DNA of 64,000 bases from Lacipirellula limnantheis (lineage in GTDB: Bacteria; Planctomycetota; Planctomycetia; Pirellulales; Lacipirellulaceae). The stretch spans positions 1,932,885-1,996,884 of the forward strand of contig NZ_CP036339.1 in assembly GCF_007746075.1 (NCBI RefSeq). The letters are read 5' to 3'. How positions within the stretch are numbered: position 1 is the stretch's first letter; the number at the start of each line of letters is the position of its first letter. A program made the translations under genes and the position numbers. A model generated the notes under the pieces. It did not search any database, was not told the DNA's origin, and worked only from the letters and a program-made list of their open reading frames with translations. Shown one piece after another: positions 1-9,229 of the stretch.

Positions 1-22
1 TGGTCGCTTAAGCGACCAGTCC
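1..22. repeat. Short palindromic repeat, family G (cut by window edge)
   Basis: TGGTCGCTTAAGCGACCA is a perfect palindrome followed by GTCC. Related copies lie near 41873, 42451 and 43041, all followed by AGTCC. Here it sits 26 nt past the 3' end of the minus-strand tRNA-Leu, so it could act as a transcript-end hairpin, but there is no T-run. The left part of this copy may be missing. Confidence 0.6.
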
Positions 23-44
23 AGCGGCAGAATAGATACTCGAA

Positions 45-128
45 TACCGGAGAGAGGACTTGAACCTCCACGCCCTTGCGGGCACATGGACCTGAACCAT
101 GCGCGTCTGCCAATTCCGCCACTCCGGC
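45..128 (-). tRNA. tRNA-Leu (anticodon CAG)
   Basis: Read on the minus strand, the acceptor 5' strand GCCGGAG pairs with CTCCGGT at the 3' end (one G-U pair), with A as the discriminator base. The anticodon stem CATGG/CCATG encloses the loop TTCAGGT, giving anticodon CAG. A long variable arm follows, and then a T arm GGAGG-TTCAAGT-CCTCT. The 84-nt length and long variable arm fit a class II leucine tRNA decoding CUG. No CCA is encoded. It stands alone here. Confidence 0.93.
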
Positions 129-190
129 GAGTTACGGTCGAACGAATAACAATCGCAGGTCGAACCGCGAAATTCAAGGGGGGCTGGGGA

Positions 191-667
<477 letters not shown>

Positions 668-770
668 GACGGCCTGCGAGAGGGCGGAACTCGATGTCAA
701 ACCACTATCTTTTGCAGGGGAGCCAGCAAATGGCAAGGGGGCAAGTGTGTGCGAATTCGCCGAGATAATC

Positions 771-842
771 GTCCTCTTGAGCGGAGCGAAGAATCTGGAA
801 GCTCGTTTGGTGCGTTAGATTCTGCGATCTGTTCAGAATGAC
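771..842. repeat. Imperfect inverted repeat with GCGAAGAATCT core
   Basis: The left arm 771-796 ends in GAGCGGAGCGAAGAATCT. The right arm 817-842, read as its complement, is GTCATTCTGAACAGATCGCAGAATCT in pattern, with 18 of 26 positions matching. The spacer is 20 nt. It lies in the 193-nt gap between the GT4 and rhodanese genes. The core resembles a GTCATTCTGAGCGAAGCGAAG-type intergenic repeat that I recall from many environmental bacterial genomes. Confidence 0.55.
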
Positions 843-860
843 AAGAATTGCGCTGTTCGA

Positions 861-2120
861 TTAACGGCCGAGGACCTGGTCGTAGACCGCGGCGACGTTT
901 CGCGCCATCGCCTCAGCGGAAAACCGTTCGGCGTGTCGCCGCTGAGCGTTGCGGCTAAGCGACGCGTAGTCGAGCACCCCTGAAGTCAACTCTTCGATCG
1001 CGGCGGCGAGCGAGGCGGCGTCGCCTGGCTGAACCAGCAGGCCATCTTCACGATCGATCACGGCGTCCGGAACGCCTTCGACGTCGCTGGCGATCACCGG
1101 CAGTCCGGCCGCCATCGCCTCGAGAACGACCATCGGCAGCCCTTCGCCGAACAGGCTCGGCAATACCAGGGCGTCGACCTTCGCCAATTCGGCGCTGATG
1201 TCTGTGACGAATCCAGTCCACTCGATGGCATCGCCAATTCCCAATCTCGATACCAATGCGCGGACCTCGCCTTCGTACGCAGCGTTCTCGAAGGGGCCGA
1301 TCGCACGCAAGCGAACGTCGCTGCCGGCGCGACGCACGAGTTTCAGAGCTTCGAGCAAGACTTCGATTCCCTTGCGTGGTCGGAAGAGAGCGGACATGCC
1401 AAGCGTCCACGTCTGCGGCGCGGCAGTGCGAGGTTGAACGTCGGCAGTCGGCACGCCGTTGGGGACGCAGATGACATGGCTCGCGAGGAAGCCCTGCTCA
1501 ATCATGTAGCGCCGCACGCTTGGCGAAACGGCGATCAGACGGGCGGCCCGGTGGGCCGCATGTCGCTCCAGCCAGGCGTTGGCCATATTGCGAAACCACC
1601 GCGTGGAGTCGCGGCCGGCAGGACTGTGGACGTGGTAGACCAGCGGCACTTTTGCCAATCGCGCCGCCTGATCAGCCACTAGTAGCGAGCGCGGCGTGTG
1701 GGCGTGGATGATCGAGTACTGCTCGTCGCGAACGAGCGCAGCGAGCTTTCGCCCGCAGGTGAAATCGAGCCGACTTTGCATCGGGAGCTCGTAGAGAGGA
1801 GCTGCGCGAAAGGTGCGGGCGGCGGGAAAACGTCCTGGCTTCACGCAAGCGAAGCCAACGTCATAGCCCCAGGCTGGCAGATAACCCGCGAGCAGGTCTT
1901 GGACGCGCTCGGCGCCGGAAAAATGCTCGCCGTTGATAACGTGCAAGACGCGGACGAGTTGCGGCGGCGACGATTTTACGACGTGCGCGTTCGTGCGGCG
2001 GCGAAATTCGGCTTCGTCATGGACAACGCCGGGAAAAGGAAGCGACACCACCGGCGAGACGTCGGACATGGCGGGCGGGACCTGGGCCAGCGAAGGAACG
2101 GCCTGGCTCAGCCAGACCAT
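861..2120 (-). CDS. Glycosyltransferase family 4 (group 1)
   Basis: This 419-residue GT-B fold enzyme transfers a sugar from a nucleotide or lipid donor. The N-terminal domain has RVLHVINGEHFSGAERV, where the glycine-rich turn sits near the start of the Rossmann fold. The C-terminal domain carries GMSALFRPRKGIEVLLEAL and, around residues 325-337, FGEGLPMVVLEAM, the E-x7-E donor-binding motif of GT4. An internal ATG at 2069 would remove 17 residues and is an equally plausible start. Neither start has a strong ribosome binding site. It probably acts in exopolysaccharide or lipid glycosylation, but acceptor and donor are unknown. Confidence 0.88.
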   Translation of the reverse strand: MVWLSQAVPSLAQVPPAMSDVSPVVSLPFPGVVHDEAEFRRRTNAHVVKSSPPQLVRVLHVINGEHFSGAERVQDLLAGYLPAWGYDVGFACVKPGRFPAARTFRAAPLYELPMQSRLDFTCGRKLAALVRDEQYSIIHAHTPRSLLVADQAARLAKVPLVYHVHSPAGRDSTRWFRNMANAWLERHAAHRAARLIAVSPSVRRYMIEQGFLASHVICVPNGVPTADVQPRTAAPQTWTLGMSALFRPRKGIEVLLEALKLVRRAGSDVRLRAIGPFENAAYEGEVRALVSRLGIGDAIEWTGFVTDISAELAKVDALVLPSLFGEGLPMVVLEAMAAGLPVIASDVEGVPDAVIDREDGLLVQPGDAASLAAAIEELTSGVLDYASLSRNAQRRHAERFSAEAMARNVAAVYDQVLGR

Positions 2121-2243
2121 ATCGCAAGCCTATGTCACGCCGCCGCCCGCCGCCGGCAGATGGAGCGATCTGCCGCAGGCCGCCGACCATCGCGGGCCAA
2201 TGGTAGCGATTTTGCGGCCGCAAAGTTGTTCGCCAGGAGGCGA

Positions 2244-3332
2244 CTATCGCTGCAGCGGGGCTTTGGGATCGGGGTTCGCGGCCTGCGGCGACGCCTGGTC
2301 GGCCATCACACGCGTCCAGCCCAGGGGCGTGCGCGGGGCGGTAAACAGCGACGGGAACCACGCGCCGATGTTTGTTTCGTTCACCTTCGCATCCTTAAAC
2401 ATGTAAACATGCCGCTGTTGGCCGCCCGGCAGACGCACCTGAATGGCCTTGGGCTGCATCGTCTTGCGGTCGAGCATTACGTCGACCATGTCGTAGTTGG
2501 CGGCATCGCTTTGCCAACGGGGATACGCCTCGAGCCAAATCATGCTGGGGTCAGACTGCCGGGAACGAATCCAGTAACGCTCCATCAACTTGTTAGCTTC
2601 GGCGCCGAAGAGAAAGGGCAGGGGCCCGTCGACGATCTTTTGGCCGCGCATTTCCTCGGGGATGCCGACGACCACGAGCTGCTTGTCGCGGTGGTTGTAT
2701 TCGTAAACGGCTTTGCCGTCGCAGACCCAGTGCTCGCCAATTTCGTCGGGCTTGGGGAGCCAATCGCCGGGGACCTTCACGTCTGGATTCTGTGCATCGG
2801 CCTTGGTCCAGCGACTGATCGAATCGATCTTGAAACTTCCCTTGTCGGGCTTCGAAAACGACAGCGTGCCGTTGGCCTTAATCAGCGGAGTTTCCGCGCC
2901 CGGACCAAAGACGCCGTCGTATTCCCAGCGCTCAAAGTCGGAGTTAAACGTGTTGACCTTCGCGCTTGATTCTTCCCACATTTTGAGCAAGCGGAAAACT
3001 TCGCCCTTTTCGATTTCCGACAACTGAAACGGCGGCGCTGGCGGCAATCCAGGCGCGACAGCGCCAGGGGCCCCGGCGACGGCAGCCCCATTGTTGGGGC
3101 CCGCCGATGGCTGTCCGAGCACGCCGCCCGCCGTACCTTGCGGCTGCCCGACGCCGACGGCAGCGACTTGGCTGACTTGATTCAGCGGTTGCATCGTGAT
3201 CGTTCCGGGCGTCCGCGGCGGCTGGGCGCCTTCGGTCGCGCTCGGATACTGCTGTCCCTGGACGCCAGCGGCGCCGCACGCGATTGAAGAGAGGGAGAGA
3301 GTGGAACCGAGCAGGAAGCGGCGGAATTTCAT
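2244..3332 (-). CDS. Exported planctomycete protein, TIGR03009-like
   Basis: The protein has about 362 residues. A signal peptide (MKFRRFLLGSTLSLSSIACG...) is followed by a proline, glycine and alanine-rich linker and then a domain starting near FQLSEIEKGEVFRLLKMWEE. The domain includes HWVCDGKAVYEYNHRDKQL and LPFLFGAEANKLMERYW, a pattern I associate with TIGR03009, an uncharacterised planctomycete family with some likeness to LolA-type lipoprotein carriers. The ATG at 3332 was preferred over the upstream start at 3419 because it opens directly into the signal peptide and has a GAGATC box upstream. It probably acts in the periplasm, with function unknown. Confidence 0.75.
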   Translation of the reverse strand: MKFRRFLLGSTLSLSSIACGAAGVQGQQYPSATEGAQPPRTPGTITMQPLNQVSQVAAVGVGQPQGTAGGVLGQPSAGPNNGAAVAGAPGAVAPGLPPAPPFQLSEIEKGEVFRLLKMWEESSAKVNTFNSDFERWEYDGVFGPGAETPLIKANGTLSFSKPDKGSFKIDSISRWTKADAQNPDVKVPGDWLPKPDEIGEHWVCDGKAVYEYNHRDKQLVVVGIPEEMRGQKIVDGPLPFLFGAEANKLMERYWIRSRQSDPSMIWLEAYPRWQSDAANYDMVDVMLDRKTMQPKAIQVRLPGGQQRHVYMFKDAKVNETNIGAWFPSLFTAPRTPLGWTRVMADQASPQAANPDPKAPLQR

Positions 3333-3618
3333 CGCGCTGATCTCGCGGCGAGGCAATGGCGTAGGGCGGCCGCGCGGCGGCGTTCGCCTCGCGGTCGAAA
3401 TGGGCGCGGAGAATAGCAACCTCGCGCCGTCGCCGCGAGGTCAGCTTTCACGCGATTCGCGGCCATGCCGGCGACCGGCTTGGGGAGCGCGGAGTGCTAT
3501 CGCTCGCCGACCCGCTGCCGGCATATGTTGCGTAACGCTTCCGTGGGTGGCGTTTGGTGTATGTTGATCTTCTCAACTATGCGCCATTTTCTGGCAGGCG
3601 TCGGCAGCGGGATCCAAG

Positions 3619-4500
3619 ATGCTTGAAGAACTACGCTGGAAGACCAGCCTCTCGGCGACTGCGCTCCACGCCGCCTACTGCCGCGCGCGAGCGATTCCTC
3701 CGGCCGACGGCGCCATGGGACGCCACCTCGATTCAGCCGCCGACGCGTTGGCGGCTGAACTCGACGCTGCTGAGTGGCCGCGGCTCGCGATGCTGGAGTA
3801 CTTGACGGCGCTGGCGAGCGAGTTCGACAACAACCGTGACCTCGTGACGCGGGCTGCCGCGAAGCTCCGGCTGCCGCGGACCGAGGCCGAGGCGCCGCGA
3901 GTCGCCGGCGGCGTGGCGGATCTAGAGGCTGCCCTGATGCGGGCCCAGCCGAATCTTGCGGAGGAACTCGCGGTCCGCTCTGGACCGTTGCGGGAGCAGT
4001 GGGAAGCACGCGGGCCCGGCATGCTCCGCGAGATTGGCCGCCTGACCGAGGAGGAGGTCGTGCCTGCGGCGGCCGAGATCGTCGTAACGGCCCCCTATGC
4101 AGGCGGGGCGGGCATGGCGCATGTCAGCCAGAATCGCGTGACTGTCGAGGGGGTGCTGTTCAACCCGCTGCCGGCGCTGCCCGAGACGGTGCGCCTGGCG
4201 TGGTTGCTCTCGCAGCTGAACGCCGACCTCCCTCGCTACGTTGACTTACTGCCAGCGACGCGGCGGCCCGAACTTTTCGCCATGGCGATGGCGCCGCCAG
4301 CGCTAGCGGCGGCGCAGGAGGTTGAGCTCGCCATGTGTGACGAACCGACGCTCGCGTCGGCCTTCGAAGGATGGCGGCTCGGCGCCGACTTGCCCGGCGA
4401 TGCTGCCGCAAGGGTGTGGAGCTGGTGGAGCGCATGGCTCGATCAGCCGGCCGCCTGGCCGGTGGCGGTGGCGGCGCTTGACCGCTTGCTGGCAGATTGA
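3619..4500 (+). CDS. Conserved-looking hypothetical protein
   Basis: This 293-residue alanine- and leucine-rich protein is probably helical, with no signal peptide or membrane segment. I do not recognise a family. Recurrent acidic and hydrophobic helices (for example AADALAAELDAAEW and LIVTRAAAKLRL-like stretches) suggest a soluble alpha-helical domain. A GGGAT box lies about 8 nt before the ATG. It is followed 118 nt later by an exported protein on the same strand, so the two may be co-transcribed. Codon use matches the surroundings. Confidence 0.65.
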   Translation: MLEELRWKTSLSATALHAAYCRARAIPPADGAMGRHLDSAADALAAELDAAEWPRLAMLEYLTALASEFDNNRDLVTRAAAKLRLPRTEAEAPRVAGGVADLEAALMRAQPNLAEELAVRSGPLREQWEARGPGMLREIGRLTEEEVVPAAAEIVVTAPYAGGAGMAHVSQNRVTVEGVLFNPLPALPETVRLAWLLSQLNADLPRYVDLLPATRRPELFAMAMAPPALAAAQEVELAMCDEPTLASAFEGWRLGADLPGDAAARVWSWWSAWLDQPAAWPVAVAALDRLLAD

Positions 4501-4618
4501 AGGGGCGGCCGTAGGCCTCCACAGCGTGCATAGGCTGATCTTGACCGCGCGCACCGCGACGCCGATCATTCGCCGCCAAGTTTCGATCGGTCCTTTCTCG
4601 TAGGATGCGAGCCGTCTG

Positions 4619-5524
4619 ATGATGTTCCGCCCGCTTGTCGTCGCCCTCGTCGTTATGACCGCAACGCCAGCCTTCGCCCAATCGACAAGCGCACCCGCCA
4701 GCGCCGCGTCGAAGCCGCAGTTGGTCCGTTTCCGACAAACTCCCGTGGCCGTCGGCGACCACGTCACGCAGACGCTGAACGTCGATTTGGGGCTTGCGAC
4801 GAAGATCACGCAGTCGGGGCAGACGGCCCACGAGAGCACCAATCGCATGCGCCGCGAGCAGCAGCGGACGATCGAAGTCGTGGAGGTCGCCGAAGGTCGC
4901 GTAACGAAGGCGCGCGCGTCATTCGTCGTGAGCCGGCGACAAACGCCCGAGAGCTCGCAGCCGGAGGAACTACTCACGCAACCCATTGAGGGGAAGAAGT
5001 ACGTGATGATTCGCGACGGCGACCGAATTGTCGTCACCGACGAGGCCGGCCATGAGCCGCCTGAGGAGGAATCGCGACTGGTTGCCGAATCGCTGGAGAA
5101 CGTCGGCAAGCCAAATCCTTTCGCGACGCTATTGGTCGACCGCCCGCTCGCGATCGGTCAGCGCGTTTTGGTGCCGCGCGACGTCGTGCAATCGCTGCTG
5201 GGATTCGAGGGGCCGATCGGGACGGTCCACAAATTCGAGCTGACGCTGTTGCGCGTCGAGCCGCCGACGGCGGAACGTCGGTCGCCGATCGGGGTCTTTC
5301 AAGCCGCCATCGAGGTAAAGCCAAACGACGACTCGCCGCTGTCGATCAGCCTGACGGGCGAGATGTCTGTCGAGACGGAAACTTGTCGGCTGACGGAAGT
5401 GAACATGGTCGGCCCGGTGCAGCTTTCCAGCATCGAGCGGACGGCCGGGGGCATCTTCCAGTTCTCGGCAGGGGGCGAGCTAAACTTGGCGATCCGCAGT
5501 GACTATGCGAAGCCGTTGCGCTAG
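4619..5524 (+). CDS. Exported protein of unknown function
   Basis: This 301-residue protein has a clear Sec signal peptide (MMFRPLVVALVVMTATPAFAQ, cut after AFA). The mature part has alternating beta-strand-like stretches, such as VEVAEGRVTKARASFVV and FELTLLRVEPP. The whole resembles planctomycete periplasmic proteins whose role is not known. It follows the 293-residue hypothetical gene on the same strand. I see no lipobox and no C-terminal anchor. Confidence 0.7.
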   Translation: MMFRPLVVALVVMTATPAFAQSTSAPASAASKPQLVRFRQTPVAVGDHVTQTLNVDLGLATKITQSGQTAHESTNRMRREQQRTIEVVEVAEGRVTKARASFVVSRRQTPESSQPEELLTQPIEGKKYVMIRDGDRIVVTDEAGHEPPEEESRLVAESLENVGKPNPFATLLVDRPLAIGQRVLVPRDVVQSLLGFEGPIGTVHKFELTLLRVEPPTAERRSPIGVFQAAIEVKPNDDSPLSISLTGEMSVETETCRLTEVNMVGPVQLSSIERTAGGIFQFSAGGELNLAIRSDYAKPLR

Positions 5525-5599
5525 TGGTCCCGAAAATCCCGAGGGAACCAAGATCTCTCGCCCTCCGCACTCTTTTTTCCTACTTTACTGCCGAACCCA

Positions 5600-6457
5600 A
5601 TGCGTTTGGTACTCATCATCCTTGTCGTCGCGCTGGCGCATCGCACCGCCGGAGCGGCGACGCTCACGCTTGCTTCCGCGGAGATGGGCGAGACCGCCCA
5701 GGGAATCGGCCCGTCGGTATCAGCGACCAACTACGTCGGCTGGCGGTTCAAGCTCAACGCCACGACGGCCGTCACTGAAGTAGGCGGACACCTGGGGGCC
5801 ATCAGCGGCAATTTGTTTGCCGCGATCATTTCGCTTACGGCGCTCGATGCCATGCCGCAGGGGGCGCCGTTTGCAGATGGCACGGTCAAAGCGAGCACTA
5901 CCTTCACGCCTCCTTCGCCTTCGGGCGAGTTTCGCACCCCACTGGCGACCGATCTTGCGCCTGGCTCGTATGCCTTGATTTTCGGATCCGGCAAATTCAA
6001 CGCGTCGGGCACGGCGATGGCCGCAATCAACGGCCAAGCGAACATCGCACCGACGACGCAAGCTTCCTACGTCTTCTGGCGGCAAACGCTGCCGAATATT
6101 TTCAATTGGACCGTCGGCACGTCGAACAACATCCGGTTCGTCGTTGTCGGCAGCGAGATTGCCGGCTCGACGGACTTCAACCTCGACGGCCAAGTCAACG
6201 CCAACGACGTGCCGGTCTGGAAGGCAGGCTTTGGCGGCACGGCCCCGGCTGGCATCGCGAACGGCGACGCCAACGGGGACGGGAAGGTCGACGGGGTCGA
6301 TTTCCTGGCTTGGCAACGGTCGTTTCCGGCGCCGTCCATGGCCCAACCCACGGCGAGCACTATCCCAGAACCGCAAACCGGGATGCTCGCATTACTGGCG
6401 CTCTCGCTCGGTCACGGAAGCGGGTTACTCCGCCGACGTCGGACGTTCGATGGCTGA
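5600..6457 (+). CDS. Exported dockerin-like/PEP-CTERM protein
   Basis: The 285 residues begin with a signal peptide (MRLVLIILVVALAHRTAGAA). A beta-rich domain starting TLASAEMGETAQGIGPS resembles the choice-of-anchor type found in PEP-CTERM proteins. Two calcium-loop repeats then read DFNLDGQVNANDVPVWKAGF and GDANGDGKVDGVDFLAWQRS, the planctomycete dockerin type I pattern. The C-terminus is IPEPQTGMLALLALSLG followed by RRRR, a PEP-CTERM sorting signal. The protein should therefore be exported and processed at the cell surface. Its end overlaps the convergent kinase gene by 33 nt. Confidence 0.82.
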   Translation: MRLVLIILVVALAHRTAGAATLTLASAEMGETAQGIGPSVSATNYVGWRFKLNATTAVTEVGGHLGAISGNLFAAIISLTALDAMPQGAPFADGTVKASTTFTPPSPSGEFRTPLATDLAPGSYALIFGSGKFNASGTAMAAINGQANIAPTTQASYVFWRQTLPNIFNWTVGTSNNIRFVVVGSEIAGSTDFNLDGQVNANDVPVWKAGFGGTAPAGIANGDANGDGKVDGVDFLAWQRSFPAPSMAQPTASTIPEPQTGMLALLALSLGHGSGLLRRRRTFDG

Positions 6458-7951
6458 ATCGCCGGCGTCGGAAGCCGCCGTCGTGTTGGCCCGCTGCTTC
6501 CGCTCTTCCTGCTGCACGCGCAAGTAGCTCCAGCCGAACGACCCAATGATGATTGCGATCGTCGCCACCAGGTAGCCGACGAACAGCGACGTCGCCAGCG
6601 TGCGGTGCCTACGCGTCCAACGATAGACGCGCTCGCTGAGGCGTTCGCGGTGCGCACGCACGGGTTCGTCGCCGAGCCAGCGTTCGATGTCGTCCGACAG
6701 CGCCCGAGCGGAAACGTAACGTGCTTCTGGCGCCAGCGACAACGCCTTCATGCAGATCGAGGCCAGCGGTCGCGGCAACCAGGGAGCCGCAACGCTCGCC
6801 GGGATCACATGGCCGTGCTCGGCCCGCGCGATCATCACGCCCACGTCGTCATCGTCGGCGTGGGGCAATTCGCCGGTAAGGAGGTGATACAGCGTCGCCC
6901 CCAGACTGTAGACGTCCGTGGGCGGGCCCAATTCGTCATTTCGTCCCGCGGCTTGTTCGGGACTCATGTAGGCAGGCGTACCGATGGTGGCGCCGATGCG
7001 CGTCGTCGTCGCCCCGCCTTCGCTTTCGGGCTGTCGAACCATGCGCGTGGTGAGCGCGACGTCCTCGTCGGAGCCAATCACTTTGGCCAGGCCCCAATCG
7101 ACGACCAGCGTTTCGCCGTATTTGCCCACCATGATGTTCGATGGCTTGAGATCGCGGTGGATGACGCCTTTGCTGTGCGCGTAGTCCACCGCGTTGCAGA
7201 CGTCGATGAACCGCTGCAGGAGCTTGCGGAGTTCGGGCATGCGCTCATCGAGCCTGCCCGCGACGTCGGTCGCATGGAAGCGATGGAGCACTTCCAATAG
7301 ACTTTCACCCCGGATCAAACGCATGGCGTAGTAGGGACGCCCGGTAGCGTCGGCCCCCAGGGCGTAAATCGGCACAATGCCCGGGTGTTCAAGCCGGCCG
7401 GTGATGCGCGCCTCGAGTAGGAATCTCGCGCGCGAGTCCTCATCGTCGGCCCATTGGGACTTGATCTGCTTGAGCGCAACGGTGCGATCGATCTCGTGAT
7501 CGCGGGCGAGAAAGACGACGCCCAATCCCCCCTGAGCGTGCACCTGCAACACGTCGAATCGCTCGCCCGGCGTGAGCGTGGCCGACGGCGGCGAGAGATT
7601 CGCTTTCGTGGGGGGCGACGCCGGGCGGGTATCGAATCCCACGTCGGTGGCGAGGGCCACGTCCGAATGTTCGCCGACTAGCAGTCGCCGCACGCCCGGC
7701 GGCAGCTCGCGCAGCCGCGAGGCCTGGGGATCGATGGCCGTCTCGATCGCATGATTCGCTACGGCCGCGGCCAACTCGTTTCGCTCCTGGCGGCTGACGT
7801 CGCCTCGCTGCTCCAGCACGTCCAGGAGGCTTAGATGGGGCGCGCTTCGCCATTGGACGACGGCGCCCTCCAGTCGGACGTCGTCGAGCAATCCCCGCTG
7901 CTTCGCCAGCAGGCAGAGCAGCAAGTCGCGGCTGTTAATCGCGGAACTCAT
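6425..7951 (-). CDS. Membrane Ser/Thr protein kinase (PknB-like)
   Basis: This 508-residue Hanks-type kinase has a cytoplasmic N-terminal helical region of about 140 residues, then the kinase domain. Visible motifs are the glycine loop HAQGGLGVVFLA, the ATP lysine in VALKQIK, the catalytic loop VIHRDLKPSN, DWGLAKV in place of DFG, and GTPAYMSPEQ in the activation segment. A single membrane segment (LFVGYLVATIAIIIGSFGW) lies near residues 465-485, followed by only a short charged tail. Many planctomycete relatives carry sensor repeats after the membrane segment, and this one lacks them, so its outer portion is minimal. DWG for DFG is common in this group. Confidence 0.9.
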   Translation of the reverse strand: MSSAINSRDLLLCLLAKQRGLLDDVRLEGAVVQWRSAPHLSLLDVLEQRGDVSRQERNELAAAVANHAIETAIDPQASRLRELPPGVRRLLVGEHSDVALATDVGFDTRPASPPTKANLSPPSATLTPGERFDVLQVHAQGGLGVVFLARDHEIDRTVALKQIKSQWADDEDSRARFLLEARITGRLEHPGIVPIYALGADATGRPYYAMRLIRGESLLEVLHRFHATDVAGRLDERMPELRKLLQRFIDVCNAVDYAHSKGVIHRDLKPSNIMVGKYGETLVVDWGLAKVIGSDEDVALTTRMVRQPESEGGATTTRIGATIGTPAYMSPEQAAGRNDELGPPTDVYSLGATLYHLLTGELPHADDDDVGVMIARAEHGHVIPASVAAPWLPRPLASICMKALSLAPEARYVSARALSDDIERWLGDEPVRAHRERLSERVYRWTRRHRTLATSLFVGYLVATIAIIIGSFGWSYLRVQQEERKQRANTTAASDAGDSAIERPTSAE

Positions 7952-8175
7952 GCTGTCGTTGTACCAAGGGGCAAATTGCTATGCCAACCCGCACCGCCTC
8001 GACGGCCAAGTTCCGGTCTTCTTCCAGACCACGGATGGGCATTGCCGCGGGACGACATCGACGAATCAGTACGGCTGGCGTAACATCGAGGGTGAGTTGT
8101 CGCTTGATAGGGCGTGAGACGCTTTCTGCGTTTCGCGCCAACCGGATTGACCAACTGTTATTCCTGGAGTCTACG

Positions 8176-8496
8176 ATGATGCGTCACCTCTACCTTGCCG
8201 CCAGTGCCGTGGCTGTTGCGTTCAGCCTTTCCGTCGCCGCGACGCCAGCGTCGGCCACAGATCGCTGCTGCCCCCCTCCGCCAGTGAAGCTGACGCTCTG
8301 CGTCGATGATCCGTGCGATCCGTGCCCCGCCTTTCCGGTGACTGTTTGCGTTCCGGCCTGCTGCGACCCCGCCCCGTGCGTCAGCTGGCGCGACGGCGCC
8401 TTTGGCCGCCGGGTGGCGACGTACGTTTGGCCCGCGTGCGGCCACCGCGTTGACGTCGTCGTCACGCGTCGCGGCGAAGTGATTGTGCGCGATTAA
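8176..8496 (+). CDS. Small cysteine-rich exported protein
   Basis: The product has 106 residues. The signal peptide MMRHLYLAASAVAVAFSLSV...ASA is followed by a proline- and cysteine-rich segment (CCPPPPVK, CVDDPCDPCPAF, CVPACCDPAPC) and a conserved-looking end GRRVATYVWPACGHRVDVVV. The CCTGGAG box 7-13 nt before the ATG at 8176 fixes the start; the upstream part of the open frame has no such site. It is probably exported to the envelope, where cysteine pairs could form disulfides or bind metal. I do not know the family. Confidence 0.72.
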   Translation: MMRHLYLAASAVAVAFSLSVAATPASATDRCCPPPPVKLTLCVDDPCDPCPAFPVTVCVPACCDPAPCVSWRDGAFGRRVATYVWPACGHRVDVVVTRRGEVIVRD

Positions 8497-8564
8497 TCAG
8501 GTAAGAACGGCCCAAGCTTCGTCGCAGCTGCGGTCGAGCGCGTCAGGCGGCGCGCGGCAGTGGC

Positions 8565-9161
8565 CTATTTCCAGTCTTGAAACGCAAGAACTTTCGCGTA
8601 CCCAAACCCGAGAGCCGCCATCGACGCGGCATGGACATCGGCGGCTGCGACGCTGCGGCCGTTGAACTCCTGATCGCGCGTCGCGCAGGCGTCGTGAATC
8701 ACCTCCACGCCGTAGCCGAAGTCGGCCGCCGCTCGGGTTGCGCCTTCGATGCACATGTGACTCATGGCGCCGACCACCACGAGGTTCTTAACGCCAATTG
8801 CGTCGAGCTGGGCCTTGAGATCGGTCTGCGCGAAGGCGTTGATGTGCTGTTTAGTAATCACCGCCTCTGTCGGCAGCGGCGCCACCGACTTATGGATGGC
8901 TGCGCCGGTCGAACCAGGCCGAAAAAATGGGGCATCCACCGTCGGAAATTCGTGGCGGACGTGGAAGACCGGCCGGCCGTCGCGGCGAAAGCGATCGAGA
9001 ACTTCGGCCGCCGTCCCGCCGGCAGCTTCGATGCGTGCGAGCTCATAGTCGCCGCCCGGGAAGTAGTCGTTCTGCAGGTCAATCAACAGCAGCGCTTTCG
9101 TTGGTTCCACGACGTTGACTCCGGGGCAGAGCGGGTAGACGACAGGGCCGCCGCTAGTCAT
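8565..9161 (-). CDS. Cysteine hydrolase, isochorismatase family
   Basis: The 198-residue protein matches the isochorismatase-like fold. The catalytic triad is visible: Asp in ALLLIDLQNDYF, Lys in AVITKQHINAF, and Cys in SHMCIEGATRAA. Members hydrolyse amides or ether esters such as nicotinamide, N-carbamoyl amines or isochorismate. The GATRAA context after the cysteine is typical of the broad cysteine hydrolase branch rather than of pure nicotinamidases, so the substrate is open. The gene stands alone between a convergent small gene and the GT2 operon. Confidence 0.88.
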   Translation of the reverse strand: MTSGGPVVYPLCPGVNVVEPTKALLLIDLQNDYFPGGDYELARIEAAGGTAAEVLDRFRRDGRPVFHVRHEFPTVDAPFFRPGSTGAAIHKSVAPLPTEAVITKQHINAFAQTDLKAQLDAIGVKNLVVVGAMSHMCIEGATRAAADFGYGVEVIHDACATRDQEFNGRSVAAADVHAASMAALGFGYAKVLAFQDWK

Positions 9162-9229
9162 CGCGCGGCCGTCGGCTTATTAGAACCGCCGTGCGCGTAG
9201 CCTGACAGGGGAGCGGTCGCGGCCGGCGC

